Below, piece after piece: positions 27,793-36,116 of a stretch of DNA of 64,000 bases (position 1 is the first letter of the stretch; each line of letters starts with the position of its first letter). Under the pieces are notes generated by a model that saw only the letters and a program-made list of their open reading frames with translations, was not told where the DNA came from and searched no databases. Origin of the DNA: Siminovitchia terrae (GTDB lineage: Bacteria > Bacillota > Bacilli > Bacillales > Bacillaceae_C); assembly GCF_003605405.2 (NCBI RefSeq), contig NZ_QYTW02000004.1, forward strand, positions 150,120 through 214,119. The letters are read 5' to 3'. A program made the translations under genes and the position numbers.

Positions 27793-28422
27793 CTACAAGT
27801 GTTTATTATATTCAATCGTCTGAGCTGTTCGAATCCCAGCTTCCTCGTTTAAGAGCCTGCCAACAATATGAAGAGACATATCAATCCCTGCAGATATACC
27901 CGCAGCTGTTACAACATTTCCTTGATCGACAAACTTAACCCCTCTTACCACTTCTACTTTAGGATAGGACTTTTCTAGAAGATCTAGCGCAGTTTGATTG
28001 GTTGTTGCTTGCTTTCCTTGTAATAATCCCGCTTGCGCTAAAAAGAAGGCGCCGGTACAAACAGAAAGGATGAGTTTTTCTTTTGATTGATGGGAAATCC
28101 AATTCATTATTTGCTTATTTTGAGATAAAGTCTTTATCGCTCGATATGGACCTCCAGGAACGACGATAATATCAAAATCAGGTGCCGTTTGAAAACAATA
28201 ATCTGGATGGACCCTCAATCCATTATGTACGGTTATAGGTTTCCCATCTTCTGAAACAGTGTTGACGATAAATGGTTTTTCTTCCAAACCCAACTGGTTT
28301 AAAAATAACTTTTGCACATCACTGTCTTTATAGGTTGATAAGGTAAAAACTTCATAGGGACCTACGAAATCCATGGCATCAACCTCATTGAAAAGTAAAA
28401 TACCTACATGAAATTGTTTCAT
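27793..28422 (-). CDS. DJ-1/PfpI (GATase1-like) family protein
   Basis: 209 residues. The nucleophile elbow is LSVCTGAFFLAQAGLLQGKQ with the reactive Cys; FDIIVVPGGPY and VVTAAGISAGIDMSL support the DJ-1/isonitrile-hydratase-like branch. A start at 28422 follows a textbook AAGGAGGTGATC; a GTG 9 bp upstream is less likely. Reaction unknown (possible isocyanide hydratase or glyoxalase-type activity). Confidence 0.82.
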   Translation of the reverse strand: MKQFHVGILLFNEVDAMDFVGPYEVFTLSTYKDSDVQKLFLNQLGLEEKPFIVNTVSEDGKPITVHNGLRVHPDYCFQTAPDFDIIVVPGGPYRAIKTLSQNKQIMNWISHQSKEKLILSVCTGAFFLAQAGLLQGKQATTNQTALDLLEKSYPKVEVVRGVKFVDQGNVVTAAGISAGIDMSLHIVGRLLNEEAGIRTAQTIEYNKHL

Positions 28423-28450
28423 TTTGATCACCTCCTTATCTTCTGATTTT

Positions 28451-28467
28451 ATACCTATACGGGGTAT
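28451..28467. promoter_or_regulatory. CsoR/CstR-like operator candidate
   Basis: ATACCTATACGGGGTAT, 29 bp upstream of the DJ-1 gene start. The ATACC-N7-GGTAT layout resembles operators of CsoR-family repressors. No csoR gene is in the window. Confidence 0.35.
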
Positions 28468-28630
28468 GAGTAAACCTTTTTCATGTCCTAAAAACGTCTT
28501 AAAGAAGTTTTATGAATCCTATCGTGCAAGAAATTGTTCGGGAAATTTAAAAAAGGCCAAAAGGAGATTCTGGTTCGATAAGTGTCGGAACGTATTCAAG
28601 CCTGTGAGTCAGCTATGTAGCTTAATTTGA

Positions 28631-28820
28631 CTTCATTCAGCAGAAGTCTCCCACTTCTGTAAGTGGCGAGATGAATGCCTATTGGTATTCCATTCAGTGG
28701 GGGTTCAAACCCCGGCTGAATAAAGTTAAAGCCTCCGGCGGATGCCTCAGATTTTCAGAGGAAATTTATCGAGCGGAGCTCGATAAAATCTGGGCGCAAA
28801 TACGCCGAGGCGCATTTGAT
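28631..28820 (+). repeat. 190-bp structured element, copy 7
   Basis: Full length, after TTTGA (a one-base variant of the usual TTTAA) and ending CATTTGAT. One change in the right-end hairpin loop (CGCCGAGGCG). Confidence 0.93.
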
Positions 28821-28870
28821 AGTACATGTCTATGTTCTTTTTCTACATATTTTTTCTCCTTATAAATTAG

Positions 28871-28920
28871 TTGACAAGGGTAGGAAGTTGATTATATAAT
28901 TATCTCGAATTCGAAATAAT
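28871..28920 (+). promoter_or_regulatory. SigA promoter with MhqR-type operator, separated from yjdI by an element
   Basis: TTGACA (28871-28876), an 18-bp spacer, and TATAAT (28895-28900). A 22-bp near-palindrome (ATTATCTCGAATTCGAAATAAT, 28899-28920) overlaps the -10 end. It agrees closely with the B. subtilis MhqR box (ATCTCGAATTCGAGAT). It points at yjdI-yjdJ, but element copy 8 now lies between. Confidence 0.75.
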
Positions 28921-29004
28921 ATATGAATACTTCGCCACCTTGAAGGATTTCTGACTGGATTCGAATTTTCAAGAACGAGGAAATGAATATGAATGAAACA
29001 TTAA

Positions 29005-29194
29005 CTTCATTCAGCAGAAGTCTCCTACTTCTGTAAGTAGTGAGATGAATGCCTATTGGTATTCCATTCAGTGGGGGTTCAAACCCCGGCTGAATAAAGT
29101 TAAAGCCTCCGGCGGACGCCACAGATTTTCAGCGGAGATTTATCGAGCGAAGCTCGATAAAATCTGGGCGCAAATACGCCAAGGCGCATTTGAT
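29005..29194 (+). repeat. 190-bp structured element, copy 8
   Basis: Full length after ATTAA, ending CATTTGAT. The left hairpin has a compensatory change: CCCACTT became CCTACTT while AAGTGG became AAGTAG, so the C-G pair is replaced by T-A. Confidence 0.94.
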
Positions 29195-29219
29195 AATCTT
29201 AAAGAGGGAGGGACTGTTG

Positions 29220-29627
29220 ATGGATAATGAATATAAGGTGTATCATGGGGAAAACATTGAGGTAAAGTTCCATTCCAAGCGTTGTATCCATGCTGCAAAA
29301 TGTGTCAAAGGACTTCCTGAGGTTTTTGATGTGAGCAAGCGGCCGTGGGTTAGCCCTGATCAGGCATTAGCTGATGATGTGGCCAGAGTGATCGAACGTT
29401 GTCCTAGCGGCGCTTTGGAATATGTGAGAAAAGACGGAGAAGCTGGGGAACAACCGCAAGCTGAAACAACCCTTGACTTGCAACCTGGTCATGTGATGTA
29501 TATCAGAGGGAATTTGACAATTAAGAACGGGGATGAAACGATTCAATTAAACCGAGCTGCTCTTTGTGGTTGCGGTCACTCTCACAATAAGCCATTTTGT
29601 GATAATGAGCATGAATGCCGTTCATAA
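29220..29627 (+). CDS. yjdI: YjdI-like iron-sulfur protein with CDGSH-type C-terminus
   Basis: 135 residues. N-terminal Fer4-like region (KRCIHAAKCVKGLPEVF, ERCPSGALEY) and a C-terminal CDGSH-like cluster motif (ALCGCGHSHNKPFCDNEH). Probably binds Fe-S clusters in an oxidative or electrophile-response role. The ATG at 29220 follows GAGGGAGG. Adjacent to yjdJ as in B. subtilis. Its promoter and MhqR-like operator lie across element copy 8. Confidence 0.87.
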   Translation: MDNEYKVYHGENIEVKFHSKRCIHAAKCVKGLPEVFDVSKRPWVSPDQALADDVARVIERCPSGALEYVRKDGEAGEQPQAETTLDLQPGHVMYIRGNLTIKNGDETIQLNRAALCGCGHSHNKPFCDNEHECRS

Positions 29628-29661
29628 AAAATGATCCAATTTAAAGGGGTGACTGAGCAAG

Positions 29662-29943
29662 ATGGTAGAGATCAAGAAAGGGAAGAATACGTTTTTCGTC
29701 GGAGAAAATCAAGAGGGGGCTTTAGCCGAAATCCATTTTGTACCGACAGGGGTTGAGAAAATCATCGTTGATCATACGTATGTTTCAGACGAGCTTCGTG
29801 GGCAAGGTGTTGGGGAAGCCCTCGTAGAACAAATAGTTGCCTTTGCACGTGAGGAAGGAAAGAAAATTATCCCATTGTGTCCATTTGCTAAGAGTCAAAT
29901 TGACCGACATAAAGAGTATCAGGATGTGTTAGCAGATCGTTAA
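29662..29943 (+). CDS. yjdJ: YjdJ-like small GNAT N-acetyltransferase
   Basis: 93 residues of the minimal GNAT form (DUF1696/acetyltransferase-like): HTYVSDELRGQGVGEALVEQ is the acetyl-CoA pyrophosphate loop (RGQGVG). The C-terminal IIPLCPFAKSQIDRH is typical of the family, with a conserved Cys. The ATG follows AAAGGGGTGACTGAGCAAG. Acceptor unknown. Second gene after yjdI, 34 bp downstream. Confidence 0.85.
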   Translation: MVEIKKGKNTFFVGENQEGALAEIHFVPTGVEKIIVDHTYVSDELRGQGVGEALVEQIVAFAREEGKKIIPLCPFAKSQIDRHKEYQDVLADR

Positions 29944-29968
29944 GACTTGGTATTTGAAAAAAAATTAG

Positions 29969-30015
29969 TTGATTAGACTAAAAATTTATTGTATAGTTAT
30001 CTTGAATTAGAGATA
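29969..30015 (+). promoter_or_regulatory. Promoter and MhqR-type operator of the marR-family gene
   Basis: TTGATT (29969) and TATAGT (29992-29997) with a 17-bp spacer, followed at once by TATCTTGAATTAGAGATA (29998-30015), a palindrome of the MhqR type. It suggests autoregulation. Confidence 0.7.
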
Positions 30016-30034
30016 TTTTGAAGGAATGATATTG

Positions 30035-30490
30035 ATGGACGAGAAAATTCAAGAACAAACAGAGGAAGAATTGTCCCTAAAATTATTTATTGTTTTAACG
30101 AGGGCTTTAAATTCAATAAAGAAACGTGTGGAAGAAGATATAAAGTCCTTGGGATTGAATCCAACTGAATTTGCTGTTCTTGAGATGATTTATAGTAAAG
30201 GTGAACAGCCGATACAAAAAATTGGTGAAAAGGTATTGATTGCAAGCAGCAGCATTACTTATGTAGTGGATAAGCTAGAAAAGAAGAAATTAATAAAGAG
30301 AAAAGCTTGTCCAAAAGATCGACGTATCACCTATGCCACTATTACTCAAGACGGAACGGATTTGATGGATGCTGTTTTCCCTAAACATAAGTTAGCAATT
30401 AAAGAAATTTGTGCGGGTCTAACGACAGATGAAAAAAAGGTCATGATTGAACAGTTAAAAAAGTTAGGATATTACGCACAGAACTTATAA
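30035..30490 (+). CDS. mhqR: MhqR-like MarR-family repressor
   Basis: 151 residues from ATG 30035, chosen because GAAGGA lies 7 nt upstream (an in-frame ATG at 30026 is too close). The winged-helix core is typical of MarR (LNPTEFAVLEMIYSKGEQPIQKIGEKV...SSSITYVVDKLEKKKLIKR, CPKDRRITYATIT). MhqR represses quinone-detoxification genes in B. subtilis. The location among MhqO/E/D homologues and the operator-like palindromes support this. One cysteine (KRKACPKD) lies in the wing. Confidence 0.85.
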   Translation: MDEKIQEQTEEELSLKLFIVLTRALNSIKKRVEEDIKSLGLNPTEFAVLEMIYSKGEQPIQKIGEKVLIASSSITYVVDKLEKKKLIKRKACPKDRRITYATITQDGTDLMDAVFPKHKLAIKEICAGLTTDEKKVMIEQLKKLGYYAQNL

Positions 30491-30503
30491 ATTTTTTTAA
30501 ACC

Positions 30504-30524
30504 ATTATCTCGAATTAGTAATAT
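30504..30524. promoter_or_regulatory. MhqR-like operator upstream of the dioxygenase operon
   Basis: ATTATCTCGAATTAGTAATAT keeps one good half (ATCTCGAATT) and a weaker right half. The region 30525-30800 holds only decayed coding-like fragments (for example LDYKPEILEVLKLL in a broken frame), possibly an erased first gene of the operon. Confidence 0.5.
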
Positions 30525-30820
30525 ATTAATTTAAAATGTTTTGATCTATTGAGGAGAGGTTAATTGGGACATACAAATGATATAGAAGCCTAAGGAGTGG
30601 TTACAGCGAGAGCTTTTGGACACTATAAAATAGTGAATTCTCCGGCTGTCATCATCTTGATTACAAGCCTGAAATTTTAGAAGTTTTAAAATTACTAAAT
30701 ATCATGAATGAGCTAGAATGCCGCCATTTCATTTTATGAGTCAAGTGGAAGATGAAGCGAACGCTTCGTTAGCTGCTTGGTGGTGAACATAGCTTTCATA
30801 ATAAATTGGAGGGTAAAGAA

Positions 30821-31759
30821 ATGACTAAAAGAACAATGGGAATTCACCACATTACGGCTATTGTAGGCCATCCGCAAGAGAATGTAGATTTTTATGCAGG
30901 AGTTCTTGGCTTGCGCTTAGTGAAACAAACGGTCAACTTTGATGATCCAGAAACTTACCACCTATACTTTGGTAATGAAGGTGGAAAACCAGGAACAATC
31001 ATTACCTTCTTCCCGTGGGCAGGAGCTCGTCAAGGAAGAATTGGTGACGGTCAAGTAGGTGTGACTAGTTATGTTGTTCCTAAAGGAGCCATGAAGTTTT
31101 GGGAACAAAGATTAGAGAAATTCAATATCTCCTTTAGCAAAAGCGAACGTTTTAATGAACAGTACCTACAATTTGATGACCCGCACGGCTTGCAGTTAGA
31201 AATTGTTGAGCGGGAAGAAGGCGAGAACAATTCGTGGACTTTTGGAGAGGTGACTCCAGATGTTGCTATCAAAGGTTTTGGCGGTGCTACTTTATTTTCA
31301 ACTCAGCCTCAAAAAACAGCAGAATTGCTGGAAAAAGTAATGGGACTAGAATTGATAGGTCAAGAAGGAGACTATAGCCGATTCCGTTCTTTAGCTGACA
31401 TTGGAAATATCATTGATCTAAAAGTAAATCGTACAGAAAGAGGACAAATGGGTGTTGGAACCGTTCATCACATCGCATGGAGAGCGAGCGATGACAATGA
31501 TCAACTGGAATGGCAGAAATATGTTGCTGAAAATGGCTATGGTGTCACCCCTGTCCAGGATCGAAATTACTTCAATGCCATTTACTTCAGAGAGTATGGA
31601 GAAATATTATTTGAAATTGCGACAGACCCTCCTGGATTTGCCCATGATGAATCACAAGAAACAATGGGAGAAAAATTAATGCTGCCTGCACAATATGAAC
31701 ACTATAGAGAGCAGCTTGAACGTAGTTTGATACCGATCGAAGTCCGAGAATTAGACTAA
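30821..31759 (+). CDS. mhqO: Ring-cleaving dioxygenase, MhqO type
   Basis: 312 residues with two VOC (glyoxalase-fold) domains, cleaving hydroquinone or catechol rings. Metal ligands: His in GIHHITAIV, His in TVHHIAWRA and Glu in EILFEIATDPPGF. The start at 30821 follows GGAGG at 8 nt. First of a tight four-gene set (30821-33977) matching the MhqR regulon for quinone detoxification. Confidence 0.9.
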   Translation: MTKRTMGIHHITAIVGHPQENVDFYAGVLGLRLVKQTVNFDDPETYHLYFGNEGGKPGTIITFFPWAGARQGRIGDGQVGVTSYVVPKGAMKFWEQRLEKFNISFSKSERFNEQYLQFDDPHGLQLEIVEREEGENNSWTFGEVTPDVAIKGFGGATLFSTQPQKTAELLEKVMGLELIGQEGDYSRFRSLADIGNIIDLKVNRTERGQMGVGTVHHIAWRASDDNDQLEWQKYVAENGYGVTPVQDRNYFNAIYFREYGEILFEIATDPPGFAHDESQETMGEKLMLPAQYEHYREQLERSLIPIEVRELD

Positions 31760-31780
31760 TGTTTGAAAGGGATGAGTTCA

Positions 31781-32389
31781 GTGCTTTCTATTGATCCTCG
31801 TAACAATACAGAGAGGGAGAATTATAAACTTCTTATTGGAAGTATTATACCAAGGCCGATTGCTTTCGTGACGACCTTATCTGAAGACGGCGTATTAAAT
31901 GGTGCTCCCTTTAGTTATTTTAATATTGTCTCTTCCAATCCTCCTATGCTTTCTTTATCCATCCAGCGTTCTGGTGGAAAACAGAAGGATACGGCTAGAA
32001 ACATTATAAAGAAGAGGGAATTTGTCGTTCATATGGTGGATGAACAAAATGTTGAGAAAATTAATCAAACAGCTGCCAATCTCCCCTCTTATGAGAGTGA
32101 AATTGAGCTGGCAGAATTAACACAAGTGGAGAGTACCCATATCGCTGTACCAGGTGTTAAACAAGCAAAAATTCGCATGGAGTGCATGTTGGAGCACTCC
32201 TTGGCATTGGGAGATAAAGACCAGCCTGGTTGTGATTTGCTCATCGGCAAAGTCGTTCAATTCCATGTTGAAAATGACCTTTATGAAAATGGAAGAATTG
32301 ATGCTAGAGGATTGGCGGCTGTAAGTCGATTAGCTGGTGCTAATTATGCAAAAATCGGAGAGATGTTTGAAATAGAACGACCAAAATAG
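31781..32389 (+). CDS. Flavin reductase-like (flavoredoxin family) protein
   Basis: About 202 residues of the FMN-binding split-barrel flavin reductase family: MLSIDPRNNTERENYKLLIG, IIPRPIAFVTTLSEDG, NGAPFSYFNIVSSNPP and DTARNIIKKREFVVHMV. I place the start at GTG 31781 because AAAGGG is 9 nt away and family members begin MxSIDP; an ATG at 31772 is the alternative. It lies between two dioxygenases and may supply reduced flavin or reduce quinones. Confidence 0.85.
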   Translation: MLSIDPRNNTERENYKLLIGSIIPRPIAFVTTLSEDGVLNGAPFSYFNIVSSNPPMLSLSIQRSGGKQKDTARNIIKKREFVVHMVDEQNVEKINQTAANLPSYESEIELAELTQVESTHIAVPGVKQAKIRMECMLEHSLALGDKDQPGCDLLIGKVVQFHVENDLYENGRIDARGLAAVSRLAGANYAKIGEMFEIERPK

Positions 32390-32426
32390 AACCCTGTACG
32401 ATTATAAGGGAAAGGAGGGGGATAAG

Positions 32427-33371
32427 GTGCAAAAAACATCTGGTATCCATCATATATCTGCAATGGTAAACGATGCCCAAAGGAATATTGACTTTTATGC
32501 AGGAGTACTTGGGTTGCGGCTTATAAAAAAAACCATCAATTTTGATCGTCCCGAAGTGTATCATTTATATTTTGGAAATGAAACAGGTGAACCAGGAACA
32601 CTCATTACTTTCTTTCCATGGGATAAACAACTAAAAGGACGCATTGGTAAAGGGCAAGTTGGAGTGACGAGTTATGCGATTCCGAAACATTCGATTAACT
32701 TTTGGAAAAGTCGTTTGAAAAAATTTGGAGTGAAGTTCTTTACATTCGTTCGCTTTGGGGAAACGTATTTGTGCTTTCAGGATCCTGACGGTTTAGAGGT
32801 TGAGCTGGTGGAACGAGATGAAGGGCCAGTTAATTATTGGAATTTTGCAGGCATTGAACCAGAACAGGCAATTAAAGGATTTAGTGGTGCTACTTTAATT
32901 TCAGCACAGCCCCATAAAACGGCTGAAATGTTTGAGGATTTTTTAGGACTTACATGTGTAGGTGATCAAGAGGGGGTTCTTAGATTTAAATCGGAATCAC
33001 AGCTTGGAAATACAATTGATATTAAGCTTACGCCTTCTGTTCGAGGTTTAATGGGAGCCGGAACGGTTCACCATATAGCTTGGAGGGCAAAGAATGAAGA
33101 ACAACTTCTAAGATGGCGATCGCTTTTACAAGATAAGGGATATCACCCAACGGAAATATTAGATCGGAAATATTTTAAATCGATCTATTTCCATGAGGCA
33201 GGCGGAATCCTCTTTGAAATAGCGACTGACCCACCAGGTTTTTCAGTCGATGAATCTGTCACTGAACTGGGAGAAAAGTTGATGTTGCCGCCATGGTTAG
33301 AGTCAAAACGAGCTGAATTGGAGGATACCTTGCCTCCTGTGGAGGTTCGTGTTTTGGAAGGAGAGTCATAA
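32427..33371 (+). CDS. mhqE: Ring-cleaving dioxygenase, MhqE type
   Basis: 314 residues, second VOC dioxygenase, clearly paralogous to 30821 (GIHHISAMV, TVHHIAWRA, GGILFEIATDPPGF with the same His/His/Glu ligands). The GTG start at 32427 follows AAGGAGGGGGATAAG. The downstream esterase gene starts on the next base after the stop, as in B. subtilis mhqED. Confidence 0.9.
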   Translation: MQKTSGIHHISAMVNDAQRNIDFYAGVLGLRLIKKTINFDRPEVYHLYFGNETGEPGTLITFFPWDKQLKGRIGKGQVGVTSYAIPKHSINFWKSRLKKFGVKFFTFVRFGETYLCFQDPDGLEVELVERDEGPVNYWNFAGIEPEQAIKGFSGATLISAQPHKTAEMFEDFLGLTCVGDQEGVLRFKSESQLGNTIDIKLTPSVRGLMGAGTVHHIAWRAKNEEQLLRWRSLLQDKGYHPTEILDRKYFKSIYFHEAGGILFEIATDPPGFSVDESVTELGEKLMLPPWLESKRAELEDTLPPVEVRVLEGES

Positions 33372-33977
33372 ATGAAACATATATTCAATAAAGGAAAAGA
33401 TCAACATAAACCAACACTTTTATTATTGCATGGGACTGGGGGCAGTGAGCTAGACTTATTGCCCCTTGCAGGAAGAATCGATGAGGACGCTTCTGTATTA
33501 AGTGTTCGGGGAAATGTCTTGGAAAATGGGATGCCACGCTTCTTTAAAAGGTTGGCCGAAGGCGTATTCGATGAAGAAGATCTTATTTTTCGGACAAAGG
33601 AATTAAATGAATTTCTTGATGAAGCTTCCGAGAAATATGAGTTTGACCGAGACAATATCATAGCTATTGGCTACTCAAACGGAGCCAACATTGCAGCGAG
33701 TTTATTATTTCATTATCAAGATGCTTTGAAAGCGGCGATTCTTCATCACCCTATGGTTCCTAGAAGGGGAGTAGAGCTTCCTGATTTGTCCGGAAAATCT
33801 GTGTTTATTGCAGCTGGAACAAACGATCCTATTTGCTCATCGACCGAATCATTGGAACTCCAAGCATTATTGGAAAAGGCGAATGCACAAGTTGAACTTC
33901 ATTGGGAAAATCGAGGTCATCAATTGACTGCTAGTGAAGTTGAAGCAGCTAGTAAATGGTATTCGACCCTTTCATGA
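33372..33977 (+). CDS. mhqD: MhqD-like carboxylesterase/phospholipase
   Basis: 201 residues, alpha/beta hydrolase. The nucleophile Ser is in IAIGYSNGANIA, Asp in AAGTNDPIC and His in NRGHQLT; the oxyanion region is LLLLHGTGGSE. It directly abuts mhqE (ATG at 33372) in the same arrangement as the B. subtilis mhqED operon. Likely hydrolyses ring-cleavage products or thiol adducts (inference). Confidence 0.9.
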   Translation: MKHIFNKGKDQHKPTLLLLHGTGGSELDLLPLAGRIDEDASVLSVRGNVLENGMPRFFKRLAEGVFDEEDLIFRTKELNEFLDEASEKYEFDRDNIIAIGYSNGANIAASLLFHYQDALKAAILHHPMVPRRGVELPDLSGKSVFIAAGTNDPICSSTESLELQALLEKANAQVELHWENRGHQLTASEVEAASKWYSTLS

Positions 33978-34055
33978 ATGTCATGGAATAGACCTCGTTG
34001 CTCCTGATCAGCAGGTACATATTCTGAATGAATATGTCATAAATAAATCAAAAAC

Positions 34056-34071
34056 ATATATCGAGATATAT
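34056..34071. promoter_or_regulatory. Palindrome upstream of the wrbA-like gene
   Basis: ATATATCGAGATATAT, perfect 16 bp, 26 bp before the gene start. It contains the ATCGAGAT core related to, but shorter than, the MhqR boxes at 28899 and 29998. Confidence 0.5.
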
Positions 34072-34097
34072 TAATTGGAAATGGAAGGGTGTTAACG

Positions 34098-34757
34098 ATG
34101 GGATTTTGGAGCAAACTATTTGGAAAATCAAAGGAGATGGAAAATATGTCAAACGTTAAATTAGCCGTTGTATTTTACAGCATGGGTGGAACAAACTATC
34201 AACTAGCAAAGTGGGCAGAAGAAGGAGCCAAAGAAGCTGGTGCTGAAGTAAAAGTATTAAAAGTACAAGAATTAGCTCCTGCATCAGTGATTGAAGGAAA
34301 TGAAGCATGGAAAGCAACAGTCGATGCAACTAAAGATGTTCCAGTAGCCACTTCAGAGGATATTGAATGGGCAGATGCCATTATCTTTAGTGTGCCGACG
34401 CGTTTCGGAAATATGCCATCCCAAATGAAGCAGTTCCTTGATATTCAAGGCGGACTTTGGGCAAGCGGTAAAACAGTGAATAAAGTAGTCAGCGCTATGA
34501 CATCAGCACAAAATCCACATGGTGGTCAAGAAGCTACCTTATTATCCCTGTACACTTCTATGATGCACTGGGGTGCAATTATTGCAACTCCTGGTTATAC
34601 AGACCCAATCATCTTCGGAGCAGGTGGAAATCCATATGGAACAAGCGTAACAGTCGGTCAAGATGGAAAAATGGTTGAGGATGTTGAAGCGGCGGTAAAA
34701 CACCAAGCAAAACGTACAGTTACTGTTGCAGAATGGGTTAAAAAAGGTAATCAATAA
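34098..34757 (+). CDS. wrbA: NAD(P)H:quinone oxidoreductase, WrbA family
   Basis: 219 residues with an N-terminal extension MGFWSKLFGKSKEMEN before the usual WrbA start (MSNVKLAVVFYSMGGTNYQL). Flavodoxin-like fold: FMN loops VFYSMGGTNYQ, SVPTRFGNMPSQMKQFLD and MTSAQNPHGGQEAT. It reduces quinones to hydroquinones by two electrons, complementing the upstream dioxygenases. Two good sites exist: GGAAGGG for ATG 34098, and AAAGGAG for ATG 34146, which would give the family-length form. Both products may be made. Confidence 0.9.
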   Translation: MGFWSKLFGKSKEMENMSNVKLAVVFYSMGGTNYQLAKWAEEGAKEAGAEVKVLKVQELAPASVIEGNEAWKATVDATKDVPVATSEDIEWADAIIFSVPTRFGNMPSQMKQFLDIQGGLWASGKTVNKVVSAMTSAQNPHGGQEATLLSLYTSMMHWGAIIATPGYTDPIIFGAGGNPYGTSVTVGQDGKMVEDVEAAVKHQAKRTVTVAEWVKKGNQ

Positions 34758-34773
34758 TCCTTTGTGATTGCAG

Positions 34774-34810
34774 AAAGAGCAAATGCGAACGTCGATTTGC
34801 TCTTTTTTTA
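34774..34810 (+). terminator. Terminator after the wrbA-like gene
   Basis: AAAGAGCAAAT / ATTTGCTCTTT, 11-bp stem, then T's. Confidence 0.9.
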
Positions 34811-34916
34811 TATGAAAAAATGGATTGGAGATGTGGGTTTCGGGACATTTCCTGTAATATTTCTTTGTTTGGAGTAAATAATACGTTAAGACCCGGGTAA
34901 AAGGAGCATACTTTCT

Positions 34917-36020
34917 ATGTTTAAAACACCAAAATCCGTTACATCACCGAAGAAATTTATCATAGGTCAAAACTTACTAGAAGAATTGTCAACGTATACA
35001 AAGATATATGGCGACTATACTTATGTTATATGTGATGAGTTTATTCTCGATAATGCAAAAGAAGAAGCTGGAAAGTCTTTAGAAGCTGAAGGGCATCAAA
35101 GTAAATTCGTTAAGTTTAATTATGAAATTACTCAAGAAGAAATTGATAAACACCGTGAAGAGGTGAGAAAATCAGGCGCAAATGTCATTGTTGGGATTGG
35201 TGGTGGAAAAACGCTAGATACAGCAAAGGCAACTGCTTATTATGAGCATTTACCTGTTGTCATTTTCCCAACCATTGCTTCAACAGATGCGCCATGTACA
35301 GCACTTGCTGTTATTTACAATACAGATGGTTCTTTTGATCGTTACTTATTCTTACCGGCAAATCCAGATGTCGTATTAGCTGATACGAAAATTTTAGCAG
35401 CAGCTCCGACACGCTTTTTTGTAGCGGGTATAGGTGATGCCCTAGCCACTTATTTTGAAGCACGAGCATGTTATCGTAAAAATGGCGATAATTTAGTGAA
35501 TTTAAAACCATCTCTTTCAGGATTGGGATTAGCTAAAATGTGCTATGATACAATCTTAGAATATGGCTTCCAAGCTAAAATTGCAGTGGATCAGGGAATA
35601 TCTACTCCAGCGGTTGAAAATACAATTGAAGCCACCATTTACTTGAGTGGTGTTGGTGCTGAAGCTGGTGGCTTGGCTGCAGCCCATGCCATTCATAACG
35701 GAATGACTGCTGTTCCATCACTTCATCGCACACAGCACGGTGAAAAAGTAGTATTTGGTTTACTAACACAACTTGTGTTAGAAGGTGCACCAAAAGAGGA
35801 ACTCGAAACGGTTATCAATTTTATTAAAGAGGTTGGTTTGCCATTAACTTTAAAAGATCTTGGCCTTGATGAATTTCGAGAAGAAGAATGGAGACAAGTA
35901 GCAGAAGCTGCATGTTCAGAAGAGGACACGATGAAGAATATGCCGCATCCGGTTACTCCCGATGATGTGTATCAAGCCATCATTACTGCCAATGCATTAG
36001 CAGAAGATTATCAGGGGTAG
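34917..36020 (+). CDS. gldA: Glycerol dehydrogenase
   Basis: 367 residues, iron/zinc-containing alcohol dehydrogenase family, oxidising glycerol to dihydroxyacetone with NAD. NAD motif GIGGGKTLDTAKA. Metal ligands lie in GIGDALATYFEAR (Asp), AHAIHNG (His) and RTQHGEKV (His). Ends with TPDDVYQAIITANALAEDY. The ATG follows AAAAGGAG. It stands as a single unit, ended by the bidirectional hairpin at 36081. Confidence 0.93.
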   Translation: MFKTPKSVTSPKKFIIGQNLLEELSTYTKIYGDYTYVICDEFILDNAKEEAGKSLEAEGHQSKFVKFNYEITQEEIDKHREEVRKSGANVIVGIGGGKTLDTAKATAYYEHLPVVIFPTIASTDAPCTALAVIYNTDGSFDRYLFLPANPDVVLADTKILAAAPTRFFVAGIGDALATYFEARACYRKNGDNLVNLKPSLSGLGLAKMCYDTILEYGFQAKIAVDQGISTPAVENTIEATIYLSGVGAEAGGLAAAHAIHNGMTAVPSLHRTQHGEKVVFGLLTQLVLEGAPKEELETVINFIKEVGLPLTLKDLGLDEFREEEWRQVAEAACSEEDTMKNMPHPVTPDDVYQAIITANALAEDYQG

Positions 36021-36080
36021 TCTTTCTATATAAGGAAGACATGCCCCATGCAGGATTTTTTTGCATAACACTTTCAAACA

Positions 36081-36116
36081 ATGGGTGAACCCCTCATTTG
36101 GAGGAGGTTCACCCAT
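36081..36116. terminator. Bidirectional terminator, gldA and sigma-54 activator
   Basis: ATGGGTGAACC / GGTTCACCCAT, 11-bp stem. It includes the minus-strand stop codon of the activator gene. Confidence 0.75.
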
